The position numbers and the translations under genes are program-made. Source: Vibrio coralliirubri (lineage in GTDB: Bacteria; Pseudomonadota; Gammaproteobacteria; Enterobacterales; Vibrionaceae). Taken from it: a stretch of 64,000 nucleotides of DNA. The stretch spans positions 806,001 through 870,000 of the forward strand of contig NZ_AP025470.1 in NCBI RefSeq assembly GCF_024347375.1, in the 5' to 3' direction. Shown piece by piece: positions 1 to 10,333 of this stretch. Position 1 is the stretch's first letter. Every line of letters begins with the position of its first letter. A model generated the notes under the pieces. It searched no databases. It was not told the origin of the DNA and saw only the letters and a program-made list of their open reading frames with translations.

Positions 1-1074
1 AAATCACAATACCCGAATGCTGAGTTCGTTGGCATTGGCGGGCCGAAAATGAAAGCCCTGGATTGTGAGTCTCTTTTCGAGATGGAAGAGCTGGCCGTTA
101 TGGGCTTAGTTGAAGTGCTTGGCCGTTTACCTCGCTTGTTAAAAGTAAAAGCAGAGCTGGTTAAGTATTTCACTCAAAATCCACCCGATGTCTTTGTCGG
201 CATCGACGCGCCCGACTTCAACCTAAGGCTTGAGTTAGACCTTAAGAACGCTGGTATCAAAACGGTGCATTACGTGAGCCCTTCAGTATGGGCTTGGCGT
301 CCAAAGCGTATCTTTAAAATCGACAAAGCAACTGACTTAGTATTGGCTTTCTTGCCGTTCGAAAAAGCGTTCTACGATAAATATAACGTTGCCTGTGAGT
401 TTGTTGGTCACACGTTGGCAGACGCGATTCCTTTAGAGCCTAGTAAACAAGATGCTCGAGAGCTGTTAGGTCTTGATCAAGACAAGCAGTGGTTAGCCGT
501 ATTACCGGGTAGTCGTGGTGGTGAGATGGGTTTGATTGCTCAGCCATTTATCGAAACTTGCCAACGTATCAAGCAGAAGTATCCGGATATCAATTTTGTT
601 GTTGCGCTCGTTAACGAGCAGCGTAAAAAGCAGTTTACTGAAATCTGGCAATCGACCGCACCTGAGCTTGAATTCACGTTAGTCGAAGATACGGCAACCA
701 ACGTGATTACCGCCGCTGATTCTGTGCTCTTGGCTTCAGGTACCGTGGCTCTTGAATGTATGTTGCTTAAACGCCCTATGGTGGTTGGTTACAAAGTAAA
801 TAAGCTGACGGGTTACATTGTTAAGAAATTGGCGATCACTGAGTTTGTGTCACTGCCGAATATTTTGGCTGGTGAAGAGATCGTGAAAGAGCATATTCTT
901 GAAGAGTGCCACCCAGACTTTTTGTTCCCGTCTGTCGATAAGATGCTATCAGCCGATAACAGTGCCTTGATCGAACGCTTTACCGAGATGCATCACTGGA
1001 TCCGTAAAGACGCAGACAAACAAGCCGCTAACGCAGTATTGAAATTGATTGACCGACCTTTTGTTGAAGCATAA
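1..1074 (+). CDS. lpxB: Lipid-A-disaccharide synthase LpxB (5' truncated by window edge)
   Basis: The reading frame is open from base 1, so the N-terminus lies outside the window; the visible part is 357 codons. It is a GT-B glycosyltransferase condensing UDP-2,3-diacylglucosamine with lipid X to form the lipid A disaccharide at the inner membrane. Recognisable stretches are VGIGGPKM near the visible start, FVGIDAPDFNLRLE, HYVSPSVWAWRPKR and LPGSRGGE, all characteristic of LpxB. The gene is followed after 33 bp by rnhB and then dnaE, the conserved lpx-rnhB-dnaE order of enterobacteria and vibrios. Identification is by protein similarity from memory and is secure. Confidence 0.96.
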   Translation, partial: KSQYPNAEFVGIGGPKMKALDCESLFEMEELAVMGLVEVLGRLPRLLKVKAELVKYFTQNPPDVFVGIDAPDFNLRLELDLKNAGIKTVHYVSPSVWAWRPKRIFKIDKATDLVLAFLPFEKAFYDKYNVACEFVGHTLADAIPLEPSKQDARELLGLDQDKQWLAVLPGSRGGEMGLIAQPFIETCQRIKQKYPDINFVVALVNEQRKKQFTEIWQSTAPELEFTLVEDTATNVITAADSVLLASGTVALECMLLKRPMVVGYKVNKLTGYIVKKLAITEFVSLPNILAGEEIVKEHILEECHPDFLFPSVDKMLSADNSALIERFTEMHHWIRKDADKQAANAVLKLIDRPFVEA

Positions 1075-1107
1075 AGCGCTTACATACAGAACATTAAGAG
1101 ATTAGTT

Positions 1108-1728
1108 ATGGCAGTAAAAGAGAAAAAAGAGCTTCCTCCATTTGAATATCCGCAAGGCTACCAGCTGTTTGCTGGCGTAGATGAAGTAGGACGCGGCCCT
1201 TTGGTTGGCGACGTGGTGACTGCTGCGGTTATCCTCGATCCAAACAACCCAATCGAAGGCTTGAACGACTCAAAGAAATTATCTGAGAAAAAGCGTCTTG
1301 CGCTGCTTCCAGAAATCAAAGAGAAAGCTTTAGCGTGGTCTGTCGGTCGTTGTTCTCCACAAGAAATTGATGAGTTGAATATTCTGCAAGCGACGATGGT
1401 AGCTATGCAGCGAGCTATCGCAGGTTTGAGCGTTCAACCTGATATGGCGTTGATAGATGGAAACCGTGTCCCAGAACTGCCGATGGACGGTCTTGCGATT
1501 GTGAAGGGGGACTTGCGAGTGGCTGAAATCAGTGCGGCGTCTATTATCGCAAAAGTCGTTCGTGACCAAGAGATGGAAGATCTTGATAAACTTCATCCAG
1601 AGTTTGGTTTTGCTAAACATAAAGGTTACCCGACCAAAGCGCATTTCGAAGCGATTGAAAAACATGGTGTAACCGAGCATTACCGTAAGAGCTTTAAGCC
1701 AGTAAAACGTATTCTTGGCATAGACTAG
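1108..1728 (+). CDS. rnhB: Ribonuclease HII
   Basis: A 206-residue protein that cleaves the RNA strand of RNA:DNA hybrids and removes single ribonucleotides from DNA. The type 2 RNase H signature is visible: [13 protein letters not shown] near residue 22 (the D and E are metal ligands), [12 protein letters not shown] near residue 52, ALIDGN near residue 115, and the metal-binding D of [19 protein letters not shown]. Length fits the family. It lies 33 bp after lpxB and 113 bp before dnaE, probably in the same transcription unit as lpxB. Confidence 0.97.
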   Translation: MAVKEKKELPPFEYPQGYQLFAGVDEVGRGPLVGDVVTAAVILDPNNPIEGLNDSKKLSEKKRLALLPEIKEKALAWSVGRCSPQEIDELNILQATMVAMQRAIAGLSVQPDMALIDGNRVPELPMDGLAIVKGDLRVAEISAASIIAKVVRDQEMEDLDKLHPEFGFAKHKGYPTKAHFEAIEKHGVTEHYRKSFKPVKRILGID

Positions 1729-1841
1729 AGCTTTACGTTAACTAGAGCTTAGCATCGAATAAAGTTGCTAACTTGTATTAGAAAAAAATAGAATACACAC
1801 AGTTGTAATCCTAGGCTCAAACCTAGAACTCAGGAAAAATA

Positions 1842-4800
1842 ATGTCAGATCCAAAATTTGTTCACCTACGCGTACACAGTGACTTTTCGATGGTGGATGG
1901 CCTATCCAAGGTGCCACCATTAGTTAAAAAAGTCGCTGAAATGGGTATGCCTGCTCTAGCATTGACCGACTTTACCAACCTGTGTGGTTTGGTGAAGTTT
2001 TACGGTACTGCCCATGGGTGTGGGGTTAAACCTATTATTGGTGCTGACTTCTTGATGCAGTCTCCGGAATTCGGTGACGAGTTGACCAAGCTCACCGTTA
2101 TCGCAACGGACAATAAAGGTTATAACAACCTAACGCTACTTATCTCAAAAGCCTACCTTCGTGGTCACGTTCAGCATCAGCCTGTTATTGATAAAGAGTG
2201 GCTAATTGAGAATGCAGAAGGCCTGATCATTCTATCGGGCGCCAAAGAAGGTGAGATTGGTAAGGCGTTACTGAAAGGTAACCGTGATTTGGTTGCAAGC
2301 AGCGTTGAGTTTTACAAAATGTACTTTGCCGACCGTTTTTACTTGGAGCTGATTCGTACCGGACGACCAGATGAAGAGTCATACTTACATTTTGCGTTAG
2401 AGCTTGCTGAACAGGAAGACTTGCCTGTTGTCGCAACCAACGAAGTGGTTTTTCTAACTGAAGACCTGTTTGATGCTCACGAAATCCGCGTGGCGATCCA
2501 TGACGGTTTCACTATGGTCGACCCTCGTCGTCCTAAGAACTACAGTGCGCAACAGTATCTTCGTAGCGAAGAAGAGATGTGTGAGCTGTTCTCAGACATT
2601 CCAGAAGCGCTAGAGAACAGTGTTGAGATTGCCAAGCGTTGTAACGTGACCGTTCGTTTAGGTGAATACTTCCTGCCTAACTTCCCTACGGAAGGTTTGG
2701 CGATTGAAGACTTCTTGATCAAGAAATCAGAAGAAGGTCTTGAACGACGTTTGGCGTTCCTATTCCCTGACGAAAAAGTTCGCGCTGAGCGCAGACCTGA
2801 ATACGATGAGCGACTCAAGATCGAGCTCGAAGTTGTCAATAACATGGGTTTCCCAGGTTACTTCTTGATCGTAATGGAGTTCATTCAGTGGTCAAAAGAC
2901 AACGATGTGCCAGTAGGTCCAGGGCGTGGTTCTGGTGCCGGTTCTTTGGTGGCTTACGCGCTTGATATCACCGATCTTGATCCACTTGAATACGATCTAC
3001 TTTTCGAACGTTTCTTGAACCCAGAACGTGTATCCATGCCCGATTTCGATATCGACTTCTGTATGGATAAGCGTGACCAAGTTATTGATCACGTTGCTGA
3101 AATGTACGGTCGTGATGCGGTATCTCAGATCATCACCTTTGGTACCATGGCGGCGAAAGCGGTAATTCGCGATGTAGGCCGTGTACTGGGCCACCCGTTT
3201 GGTTTCGTCGATCGAATTTCAAAGCTTGTACCGCCAGATCCGGGTATGACGCTAGAGAAAGCATTCCTTGCTGAACCTGCATTGCCAGAGCTTTATGATG
3301 GCGATGAAGAAGTTCGTGAGCTGATTGATAAGTGTCGCATCCTTGAAGGTTGTACGCGAAATGCCGGTAAGCACGCGGGTGGTGTTGTTATTTCACCAAC
3401 CACGATCACCGATTTTGCGCCAATTTATGCCGATGCCGAAGGTAACTTCCCAGTAACGCAATTCGATAAGAATGACGTTGAAACCGCTGGTTTGGTTAAG
3501 TTCGACTTCTTGGGTCTACGTACCCTGACCATCATCGACTGGGCGTTGGGCCTCGTAAACCCACGCTTAAAGAAAGAGGGTAAAGAGCCTGTTCGTATCG
3601 AGTCGATTCCTCTTGATGACCAAGCATCGTTCAACCTATTACAAAATTCTGAAACCACCGCGGTATTCCAGCTCGAATCGCGTGGTATGAAAGACCTGAT
3701 CAAACGTCTACAACCGGACTGTTTTGAAGATATTATCGCATTGGTAGCCCTGTTCCGTCCGGGTCCTCTGCAATCAGGCATGGTAGATAACTTTATCGAC
3801 CGTAAACACGGCCGTGAAGCGGTTTCTTACCCTGATGAAACGTGGCAACACGAATCGCTGAAAGAGACGCTAGAACCTACGTACGGCATCATCCTGTATC
3901 AAGAGCAGGTAATGCAAATCGCACAGATCCTTGCTGGCTATACGCTTGGTGGAGCGGATATGTTGCGTCGTGCGATGGGTAAGAAAAAACCAGAAGAGAT
4001 GGCAAAGCAGCGTGGTACCTTTAAAGAGGGCGCTGAAGCCAATGGTGTTGATGGCGAACTGGCCATGAAGATCTTTGACTTGGTAGAGAAATTTGCGGGC
4101 TACGGCTTTAACAAATCTCACTCGGCCGCATACGCACTGGTTTCTTATCAAACGCTATGGCTGAAAACGCACTACCCAGCGGAATTTATGGCTGCGGTAA
4201 TGACAGCGGATATGGATAACACCGAGAAGGTTATCGGCCTTGTTGATGAATGTTTCCGTATGAAGCTCAAGCTTTTACCCCCAGATATCAACTCGGGTCT
4301 CTATCGTTTTAACGTCGATGAAGATGGCGCGATTGTTTATGGCATCGGTGCGATCAAAGGGGTCGGTGAAGGCCCTATTGAAGCGATCATTGAAGCGCGA
4401 AATAAAGGCGGTTACTTTAAAGACTTATTCGACTTCTGTGCGCGTCTTGATCTGAAGAAGGTTAATAAACGTGTTATCGAAAAGTTGATTCTATCCGGAG
4501 CCTTAGATAGATTAGGTCCTCACCGAGCGGCGATGATGGCATCTTTGAAAGATGCGGTGAAGGCGGCGAGCCAACACCACCATGCCGAGTCTTTTGGTCA
4601 ATCTGATATGTTTGGTGTGTTGACCGATGCTCCGGAAGAGGTTGAACACAAGTATACCCAAGTGCCTAAATGGCCTGAGAAGGTTTGGCTTGAAGGTGAA
4701 CGTGAAACGCTTGGCTTGTATTTAACGGGTCACCCGGTTAACGCTTACATCAAAGAGTTAGCGAAATACACCAGCTGTCGTTTGAAAGATGCTACGCCAA

Positions 4801-5321
4801 CGCGTCGTGACCAATCATTAACGATTGCTGGCTTGGTGATTGCGGCGAGAGTGATGACGACTAAGCGCGGTACGCGAATCGGTTTGATGACACTTGATGA
4901 TCGATCGGGCCGAATGGAAGTGATGTTGTTCTCGGATGCGCTCGATCGCTACGCAGAATTGCTCGAAAAAGACAAAATTGTTGTCGTTTCCGGACAGGTC
5001 AGCTTTGATGATTTCAATGGCGGGCTTAAAATGTCCGCGCGCGAGGTCATGGACTTAGGAAGCGCCCGTGAGAAATATGCTCGTGGGGTGTCGATATCTA
5101 TCGACCAATCCCAAATTAACGGTCAATTTTTTGAACGCTTTAGTCAAATCTTAGAACCTTATAGAGCCGGAACGGTCCCAGTCAATGTATACTACCAGCG
5201 TGCCGACGCTAGAGCGCGGTTAACATTGGGCACAGAATGGCGTGTGACGCCAAGTGATACATTACTAGACGAATTAAAACAGCTGCTTGGAAATAGCCAA
5301 GTAGAACTCGAATTTAACTAA
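1842..5321 (+). CDS. dnaE: DNA polymerase III alpha subunit
   Basis: A 1159-residue C-family replicative polymerase, matching the normal length of proteobacterial DnaE1. The N-terminus has a PHP domain ([11 protein letters not shown], with the metal-site histidines partly kept). The palm carries [14 protein letters not shown] and the catalytic [10 protein letters not shown] motif near residue 400. The HhH and OB-fold regions follow ([17 protein letters not shown] near residue 1000) and then the C-terminal tau-binding region. The start is preceded by AGGAAAA. It is the core of the chromosomal replicase. The gene sits between rnhB and accA as in E. coli, and no frameshift is visible. Confidence 0.98.
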   Translation: MSDPKFVHLRVHSDFSMVDGLSKVPPLVKKVAEMGMPALALTDFTNLCGLVKFYGTAHGCGVKPIIGADFLMQSPEFGDELTKLTVIATDNKGYNNLTLLISKAYLRGHVQHQPVIDKEWLIENAEGLIILSGAKEGEIGKALLKGNRDLVASSVEFYKMYFADRFYLELIRTGRPDEESYLHFALELAEQEDLPVVATNEVVFLTEDLFDAHEIRVAIHDGFTMVDPRRPKNYSAQQYLRSEEEMCELFSDIPEALENSVEIAKRCNVTVRLGEYFLPNFPTEGLAIEDFLIKKSEEGLERRLAFLFPDEKVRAERRPEYDERLKIELEVVNNMGFPGYFLIVMEFIQWSKDNDVPVGPGRGSGAGSLVAYALDITDLDPLEYDLLFERFLNPERVSMPDFDIDFCMDKRDQVIDHVAEMYGRDAVSQIITFGTMAAKAVIRDVGRVLGHPFGFVDRISKLVPPDPGMTLEKAFLAEPALPELYDGDEEVRELIDKCRILEGCTRNAGKHAGGVVISPTTITDFAPIYADAEGNFPVTQFDKNDVETAGLVKFDFLGLRTLTIIDWALGLVNPRLKKEGKEPVRIESIPLDDQASFNLLQNSETTAVFQLESRGMKDLIKRLQPDCFEDIIALVALFRPGPLQSGMVDNFIDRKHGREAVSYPDETWQHESLKETLEPTYGIILYQEQVMQIAQILAGYTLGGADMLRRAMGKKKPEEMAKQRGTFKEGAEANGVDGELAMKIFDLVEKFAGYGFNKSHSAAYALVSYQTLWLKTHYPAEFMAAVMTADMDNTEKVIGLVDECFRMKLKLLPPDINSGLYRFNVDEDGAIVYGIGAIKGVGEGPIEAIIEARNKGGYFKDLFDFCARLDLKKVNKRVIEKLILSGALDRLGPHRAAMMASLKDAVKAASQHHHAESFGQSDMFGVLTDAPEEVEHKYTQVPKWPEKVWLEGERETLGLYLTGHPVNAYIKELAKYTSCRLKDATPTRRDQSLTIAGLVIAARVMTTKRGTRIGLMTLDDRSGRMEVMLFSDALDRYAELLEKDKIVVVSGQVSFDDFNGGLKMSAREVMDLGSAREKYARGVSISIDQSQINGQFFERFSQILEPYRAGTVPVNVYYQRADARARLTLGTEWRVTPSDTLLDELKQLLGNSQVELEFN

Positions 5322-5366
5322 AATTTAGCTTCGCGAATGCGGAGCTGAATCAACAAGGATTCATAG

Positions 5367-6326
5367 ATGAGCCTGAACTTTCTAGAATTTGAAAAGCCTA
5401 TCGCTGAACTTGAAGCAAAAATCGAAGCGCTACGTGACGTTTCGCGTCACGGTGGTGACACAGCGGTAGATCTAGACAAAGAAATCGAACAACTAGAGAA
5501 AAAAAGCTTAGAGCTTAAACAGAAAATCTTTAGTGACTTAGGTGCATGGCAGGTAGCTCAACTTGCTCGTCACCCTCAACGTCCTTACACAAAAGATTAC
5601 CTGGAGCATGCATTCACAGAGTTTGAAGAGATGGCGGGCGATCGCGCTTACGCTGACGACAAAGCTATTGTGGGTGGTATGGCTCGTCTAAATGGCCGTC
5701 CTGTTATGGTTATTGGTCACCAGAAAGGTCGTGAGACTAAAGAGAAAGTGATCCGTAACTTTGGTATGCCAAAGCCAGAAGGTTACCGTAAGGCGCTACG
5801 TCTAATGGAAACTGCTGAGCGTTTCAACATGCCTATCATCACTTTCATCGACACAGCGGGCGCATACCCAGGTGTTGGTGCTGAAGAGCGAGGTCAATCT
5901 GAAGCTATCGCTAAAAACCTAAAAGTGATGGCTGGCCTTTCAGTTCCTGTTATCTGTAACGTTGTGGGTGAAGGCGGTTCTGGTGGTGCACTAGCGATTG
6001 GTGTTGGTGACTACGTGAACATGCTTCAGTACTCTACGTACTCAGTAATCTCTCCAGAAGGTTGTGCTTCAATCCTATGGCGCGATTCAGATAAAGCACC
6101 ACAAGCTGCTGAAGCGATGGGTCTGATTGCTCCTCGTCTTAAAGAGCTTGAGCTTATCGACGAAATCATTCCTGAGCCTCTAGGTGGCGCGCACCGCGAC
6201 CCTGCACAAACGGCTCAGAACATGAAAGACATGTTGGTTAAACAGCTAGAAGAGCTAGAGCAGTTTGATAACGAAACGCTGCTTGAGCGTCGTTACCAGC
6301 GTCTAATGAGCTACGGCTACTGCTGA
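5367..6326 (+). CDS. accA: Acetyl-CoA carboxylase carboxyltransferase subunit alpha
   Basis: A 319-residue subunit that works with AccD to transfer CO2 from biotinylated AccB to acetyl-CoA, giving malonyl-CoA, the first step of fatty acid synthesis. Diagnostic stretches are [18 protein letters not shown] at the N-terminus, [20 protein letters not shown] near residue 160, and [15 protein letters not shown] near residue 200, which forms an oxyanion-hole region. It starts 45 bp after dnaE, as in E. coli, and is closed by a strong terminator at 6371-6400. Confidence 0.98.
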   Translation: MSLNFLEFEKPIAELEAKIEALRDVSRHGGDTAVDLDKEIEQLEKKSLELKQKIFSDLGAWQVAQLARHPQRPYTKDYLEHAFTEFEEMAGDRAYADDKAIVGGMARLNGRPVMVIGHQKGRETKEKVIRNFGMPKPEGYRKALRLMETAERFNMPIITFIDTAGAYPGVGAEERGQSEAIAKNLKVMAGLSVPVICNVVGEGGSGGALAIGVGDYVNMLQYSTYSVISPEGCASILWRDSDKAPQAAEAMGLIAPRLKELELIDEIIPEPLGGAHRDPAQTAQNMKDMLVKQLEELEQFDNETLLERRYQRLMSYGYC

Positions 6327-6370
6327 TAACTTGCCTTAGCGATAAGGCTAGCTATACGAACAAATGATGA

Positions 6371-6400
6371 AAGGGTTGGACTCAGTGCCAACCCTTTTTT
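6371..6400 (+). terminator. Rho-independent terminator after accA
   Basis: The inverted repeat AAGGGTTGG...CCAACCCTT with an 8-nt loop is followed by a run of T. It ends the dnaE-accA unit 45 bp after the accA stop. Confidence 0.9.
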
Positions 6401-6450
6401 ATTATTAAAACATTATCCCTTCACACACGATCTCTTGGTTTATTAGCCTC

Positions 6451-7797
6451 ATGACACACTTAATTGATACCTTCACATCTGTACTTGATCAAAGCGCGCT
6501 TAAGCCTTGTCGGTTGATCGTCGCTTTCAGTGGTGGTGTCGATTCACGAGTTTTGTTGGAACTGGCTGCGCAATACGCTAAGTCCCATCACATTGAGTGC
6601 TGTGCGGTACATGTTCACCACGGCTTAAGCAACAATGCTGATTATTGGGCAGAGCAGTGCCAAACATGGTGTGATGCTTTGTCGGTATCCTTGTTCATTG
6701 AACGAGTCTCGTTAGATATCAGCCGTGGAGAAAGCATTGAAAAGCTGGCTCGAGACGCGCGATACCAAGCCTTTAAAAAGCATATTAGACAAGGCGATGT
6801 ATTAGTGACAGGCCAGCACATCGATGACCAAGTCGAGACTTTTTTGTTAGCGTTGAAGCGTGGCAGTGGTCCGAAAGGGCTCTCTTCAATGGCGAAAATG
6901 ATGCCGTTTGCTAATGCTTATATCGTTCGCCCACTGCTGTCGGTGACGAGAACGGATATTGAAGGGGCGGCGCGCGATATGGCTTTAACTTGGGTAGAAG
7001 ATGAGAGTAATCAAGACGTTCGTTTTGACCGCAATTTTATTCGTCATCAAGTCACTCCGACACTGAACGAGCGTTGGCCTAGTTTCCAAGAGTCGGTCAG
7101 TCGCAGCGCTCAGCTATGTGCAGAGCAAGAGTTACTGTTGGATGAGTTGCTTGAGTCTCACTTACAGCAAGCTTTAGGTGGCAATCCAAGTCAAAGCATA
7201 AGTATAGAAGCACTATCTCAGCACTCTGATTTACTGCGTGCACGCCTATTAAGAATGTGGCTGAGCCACTGTAATCAACCGATGCCGAGCCAAAAGCAGC
7301 TCAAACTTATATGGGATGAGGTGGCATGTGCTCAGGCGGACGCCAATCCTAAGTTAGTGTTGAATGACGTTGAGGTTAGACGTTTTAATCATCAGCTCTA
7401 TGTCGTCAAAGAGACCAAAGACTTGTCGAACTGGCAAAGCTATATCTCGATGGAAGAGAGCTTAGTTCTGCCTGATGGTTTAGGGGAGCTAAACTTAACT
7501 TCAGCGGCGAGTGATGGTGTGTCTAACCACCGTGATGTGCAACGTTTACGTTTTAGTCTCAACACAACGAGAGGAACACTGCGAGTGATCTTTAACCCTG
7601 AGGGATTGTCAGCACACCCTGTTGGGCGCGGTCATAGCAGGAAGCTGAAGAAGTTGTTTCAAGAGTACCAAGTACCCAGTTGGTTAAGGCGCAGAACGCC
7701 GATATTAATGGATGGCGATCAAGTGATCGCTGTTTTAGGCTTATTCGTAGATAAAAACTACGAAGGTCAAGATTGTGAAGCGCTTTGGAGCAAGTAG
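6451..7797 (+). CDS. tilS: tRNA(Ile)-lysidine synthetase
   Basis: A 448-residue ATP-dependent enzyme that modifies C34 of the CAU-anticodon tRNA-Ile2 to lysidine. The N-terminal PP-loop SGGVDS is at residues 29-34. The downstream family motifs TGQHIDDQVETFLLALKRGSG and DESNQDVRFDRNFIRH (near residues 120 and 185) are intact. The C-terminal substrate-binding domain ends with RGHSRKLKKLFQEYQVPSW followed by a typical TilS tail. It is a separate unit downstream of the accA terminator, and the accA-tilS adjacency is conserved in vibrios. Confidence 0.97.
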   Translation: MTHLIDTFTSVLDQSALKPCRLIVAFSGGVDSRVLLELAAQYAKSHHIECCAVHVHHGLSNNADYWAEQCQTWCDALSVSLFIERVSLDISRGESIEKLARDARYQAFKKHIRQGDVLVTGQHIDDQVETFLLALKRGSGPKGLSSMAKMMPFANAYIVRPLLSVTRTDIEGAARDMALTWVEDESNQDVRFDRNFIRHQVTPTLNERWPSFQESVSRSAQLCAEQELLLDELLESHLQQALGGNPSQSISIEALSQHSDLLRARLLRMWLSHCNQPMPSQKQLKLIWDEVACAQADANPKLVLNDVEVRRFNHQLYVVKETKDLSNWQSYISMEESLVLPDGLGELNLTSAASDGVSNHRDVQRLRFSLNTTRGTLRVIFNPEGLSAHPVGRGHSRKLKKLFQEYQVPSWLRRRTPILMDGDQVIAVLGLFVDKNYEGQDCEALWSK

Positions 7798-7855
7798 AAA
7801 AAGTTTGTGTCACAATTCGACGTCACTTTAATAAAAATAATTAATGGAATATGCA

Positions 7856-8167
7856 ATGAAGAAAATTACACTAGGATTAGTTCTTGGATTTGGACTATTG
7901 AGTGGTAACGCTCTGGCGGCTGATGTTGCTGCGGGTCAAGCTAAAGCTGCAATCTGTGCGGCATGTCATGGTGCAGACGGTATCGCAGTGATCCCTGGCT
8001 ATCCAAACCTTAAAGGTCAAAACGAGCAATACATCGCTTCATCAATTAATGCTTATAAGAACGGCCAGCGCACCGGCGGTTTGGCCGCTGTAATGCAGGC
8101 TCAAGCTTCAATGCTGAATGATGAAGACATCGCGAATCTAGCCGCTTACTACGCAAGCCTTAAGTAA
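7856..8167 (+). CDS. Periplasmic monohaem cytochrome c (class I, c4/c5-like)
   Basis: A small c-type cytochrome for periplasmic electron transfer. I chose ATG 7856 over an in-frame ATG at 7844, because it places MKK directly before a signal peptide ([16 protein letters not shown]) with cleavage after ALA. The single haem motif CAACHG lies about 20 residues into the mature protein. A methionine near the end ([18 protein letters not shown]) fits the axial ligand and the C-terminal helix of the family. The mature protein is about 80 residues. The redox partner cannot be told from context; the gene stands alone with its own terminator. Confidence 0.85.
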   Translation: MKKITLGLVLGFGLLSGNALAADVAAGQAKAAICAACHGADGIAVIPGYPNLKGQNEQYIASSINAYKNGQRTGGLAAVMQAQASMLNDEDIANLAAYYASLK

Positions 8168-8208
8168 AACCTTCTCAAAGCGCTGATTAAACAAGATGAT
8201 AAATTTCG

Positions 8209-8237
8209 AGCCAGAGCTTTAAAGCTCTGGCTTTTTT
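8209..8237 (+). terminator. Terminator after cytochrome c gene
   Basis: AGCCAGAGCTTT pairs perfectly with AAAGCTCTGGCT and is followed by T6. This is a classic rho-independent terminator 42 bp after the cytochrome stop codon. Confidence 0.9.
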
Positions 8238-8288
8238 CATTGAATGTTTACTATAGCTAACCGATAATGAGCCATTCGCACAGTTTAA

Positions 8289-8636
<348 letters not shown>

Positions 8637-8651
8637 AAAAACTATTACCCT

Positions 8652-8677
8652 AAAAGGAGCGTTTATCGCTCCTTTTT
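8652..8677 (+). terminator. Terminator after glnB
   Basis: AAAGGAGCG pairs with CGCTCCTTT around a TTTAT loop and runs into T5. It lies 16 bp after the glnB stop. Confidence 0.88.
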
Positions 8678-8697
8678 CATTTCTGGTAGGGTGCTGT

Positions 8698-9540
8698 ATG
8701 TTTAAGAAAACCATCATTGTTATCACGCTATTGATAACGCTTGCTGTCGTTAGTTTTCATTTTATCTTCGTGATCCCGAATAAACCCAACCTGATCACTT
8801 CCTCTCAAAGTACCAGTAACGACATCTACAGCTGCTACCAAAACTCTGCACCGAAAGCGATTGATGTGTCTGATGGCTTAGACATTACGGTGTGGAATAT
8901 CTATAAGCAAAACCGAAATAATTGGCAGAGTGAGTTAAATAAGCTATCGGCAGGCAGCGATTTAGTCTTGCTGCAAGAAGCGAGTATGACAGAAGGACTT
9001 CGCCAATGGGTAACGAGTGGCCAATGGGGTAGTACTCGTGTGAATGCGTTTGAAGCCTTTGAGCAAAGTGCAGGGGTACTCAACCTAGCAACTCATTTAC
9101 CGATTGAAGCTTGTGCTTATACTCACGAAGAACCTTGGCTTCAACTGCCTAAATCCGCGCTTTGGTCGCGTTACCAACTAAGCAATGGCGAAGAGTTGGC
9201 TGTGATTAATATCCACGCTGTGAACTTTACTTTTGGTACGGAAGATTACGAGGCTCAGCTCAAGAGCTTAACTGACAATCTGCAAAAGTATCGTGGGCCG
9301 GTTATTTTTGCTGGGGACTTTAATAGCTGGAGTGAAGCTCGCTTTGCTGTATTGAAAGATGCGTTGGAGAAGGTTGGTTTGACGGAAGTTGCCTTTGAGC
9401 CAGATAACAGAACTCAGTTCATTACAGGGCTAGTGCTCGACCACGTGTTCTATCGAGGGCTAGAGGTAGAAAAAGCAAAAGCGCCCATTACGGACGCTTC
9501 TGATCATAACCCTATGCGAGTGACCTTTAAGGCTAAATAG
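8698..9540 (+). CDS. yafD: YafD-like endonuclease/exonuclease/phosphatase family protein
   Basis: A 280-residue protein from ATG 8698; upstream in-frame codons overlap glnB and were discarded. The N-terminus is a hydrophobic anchor (TIIVITLLITLAVVSFHFIF). An EEP-fold domain follows: TVWNIYKQNR, LVLLQEAS, VINIHAVNF, FAGDFNSW and the terminal SDHNPMRV, which together give the E, D-N and D-H catalytic set of the family. The YafD/UPF0294 assignment rests on similarity and on the neighbourhood, since yafD is near mltD-gloB-yafS-rnhA-dnaQ in E. coli. The substrate is not established. Confidence 0.85.
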   Translation: MFKKTIIVITLLITLAVVSFHFIFVIPNKPNLITSSQSTSNDIYSCYQNSAPKAIDVSDGLDITVWNIYKQNRNNWQSELNKLSAGSDLVLLQEASMTEGLRQWVTSGQWGSTRVNAFEAFEQSAGVLNLATHLPIEACAYTHEEPWLQLPKSALWSRYQLSNGEELAVINIHAVNFTFGTEDYEAQLKSLTDNLQKYRGPVIFAGDFNSWSEARFAVLKDALEKVGLTEVAFEPDNRTQFITGLVLDHVFYRGLEVEKAKAPITDASDHNPMRVTFKAK

Positions 9541-9646
9541 TCATTAGCTATTAGTCATTGGAGCTTAACCATTCGCACTGTGGTTACCTTGGGAAATCTA
9601 ACGGAACAATAGGCTAGAGAGTTTTCGCTAGCCTTATCTCTTCAAC

Positions 9647-10333
9647 TTAAAAGATTAAAATGTAGAGCGCCCAGATTAGGTAGTAGCCAACCCATGGTAA
9701 GCCAGAAATCACAAGCGCTTGCCCGCGTTCAAACTCAGTCCACGTCAATACCGCGGCATAACCTAGCACGATGTACCATGGAAGAAGCAGTGGTAATGAG
9801 CTAGCAAACTGTGACCAATCATTAGTTAGCGGTAACTTGATCAAGCCATTTAAGCTGTTCAAGTCGGCAGCGTAGTTCATCACATGTCCATGCTTGAGTA
9901 TCAGGCTTGCGTAGCTTGCGACATCACCTAAAACAGCTGGGAATATAACAACCGATGCCGCTGCAAACCATCGCCAAAAGCTGTGCTGATGTTGGCTTGG
10001 CTTGGTTGCTAGGTTAAACCAGAATGCCAATAGAACGATGGTTAATGTTCGGCCAAATACGTCGCTGATGATTTCACTTGCGAGTAAGGTATTGCTGTCA
10101 AGTAACGCCAATTGGTCAGGGTTCGTTTGAGCCAGTTGCTGCGAGAGCTCTGCACTTAACCATGCAAAATCTACATTCGAAAAATAAGCACCCCAAAATA
10201 AAAATGGGCTGAGCATTAATACGACGTAGGGTTGCCATCCCCAAGCACTTCGCTGATAAAGCGCTAAGAAACAAGCTGTTGGCGAACGGAATATATCCAA
10301 CAGCATGACGAGTGGGTTACTTGACGGGTTCAT
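9647..10333 (-). CDS. Yip1-family integral membrane protein
   Basis: A 228-residue protein with about five hydrophobic segments (for example VVLMLSPFLFWGAYF, TIVLLAFWFNLA, WFAAASVVIFPAVLGDVAS, LLPWYIVLGYAAVL and VGYYLIWALYILIF) and the N-terminal NPLVMLLDIFRSPTACF common to bacterial Yip1-domain proteins. Its start overlaps the mltD stop by 4 bp, so it is the second gene of a translationally coupled mltD unit. Its biochemical role is unknown. It converges on yafD. Confidence 0.75.
   Translation of the reverse strand: MNPSSNPLVMLLDIFRSPTACFLALYQRSAWGWQPYVVLMLSPFLFWGAYFSNVDFAWLSAELSQQLAQTNPDQLALLDSNTLLASEIISDVFGRTLTIVLLAFWFNLATKPSQHQHSFWRWFAAASVVIFPAVLGDVASYASLILKHGHVMNYAADLNSLNGLIKLPLTNDWSQFASSLPLLLPWYIVLGYAAVLTWTEFERGQALVISGLPWVGYYLIWALYILIF

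Noticed and set aside
1330..1680. 116-residue reverse ORF inside rnhB
   Set aside because: Shadow frame of a conserved gene, no family similarity. The same applies to the other antisense frames across dnaE, fadE and the lux genes.
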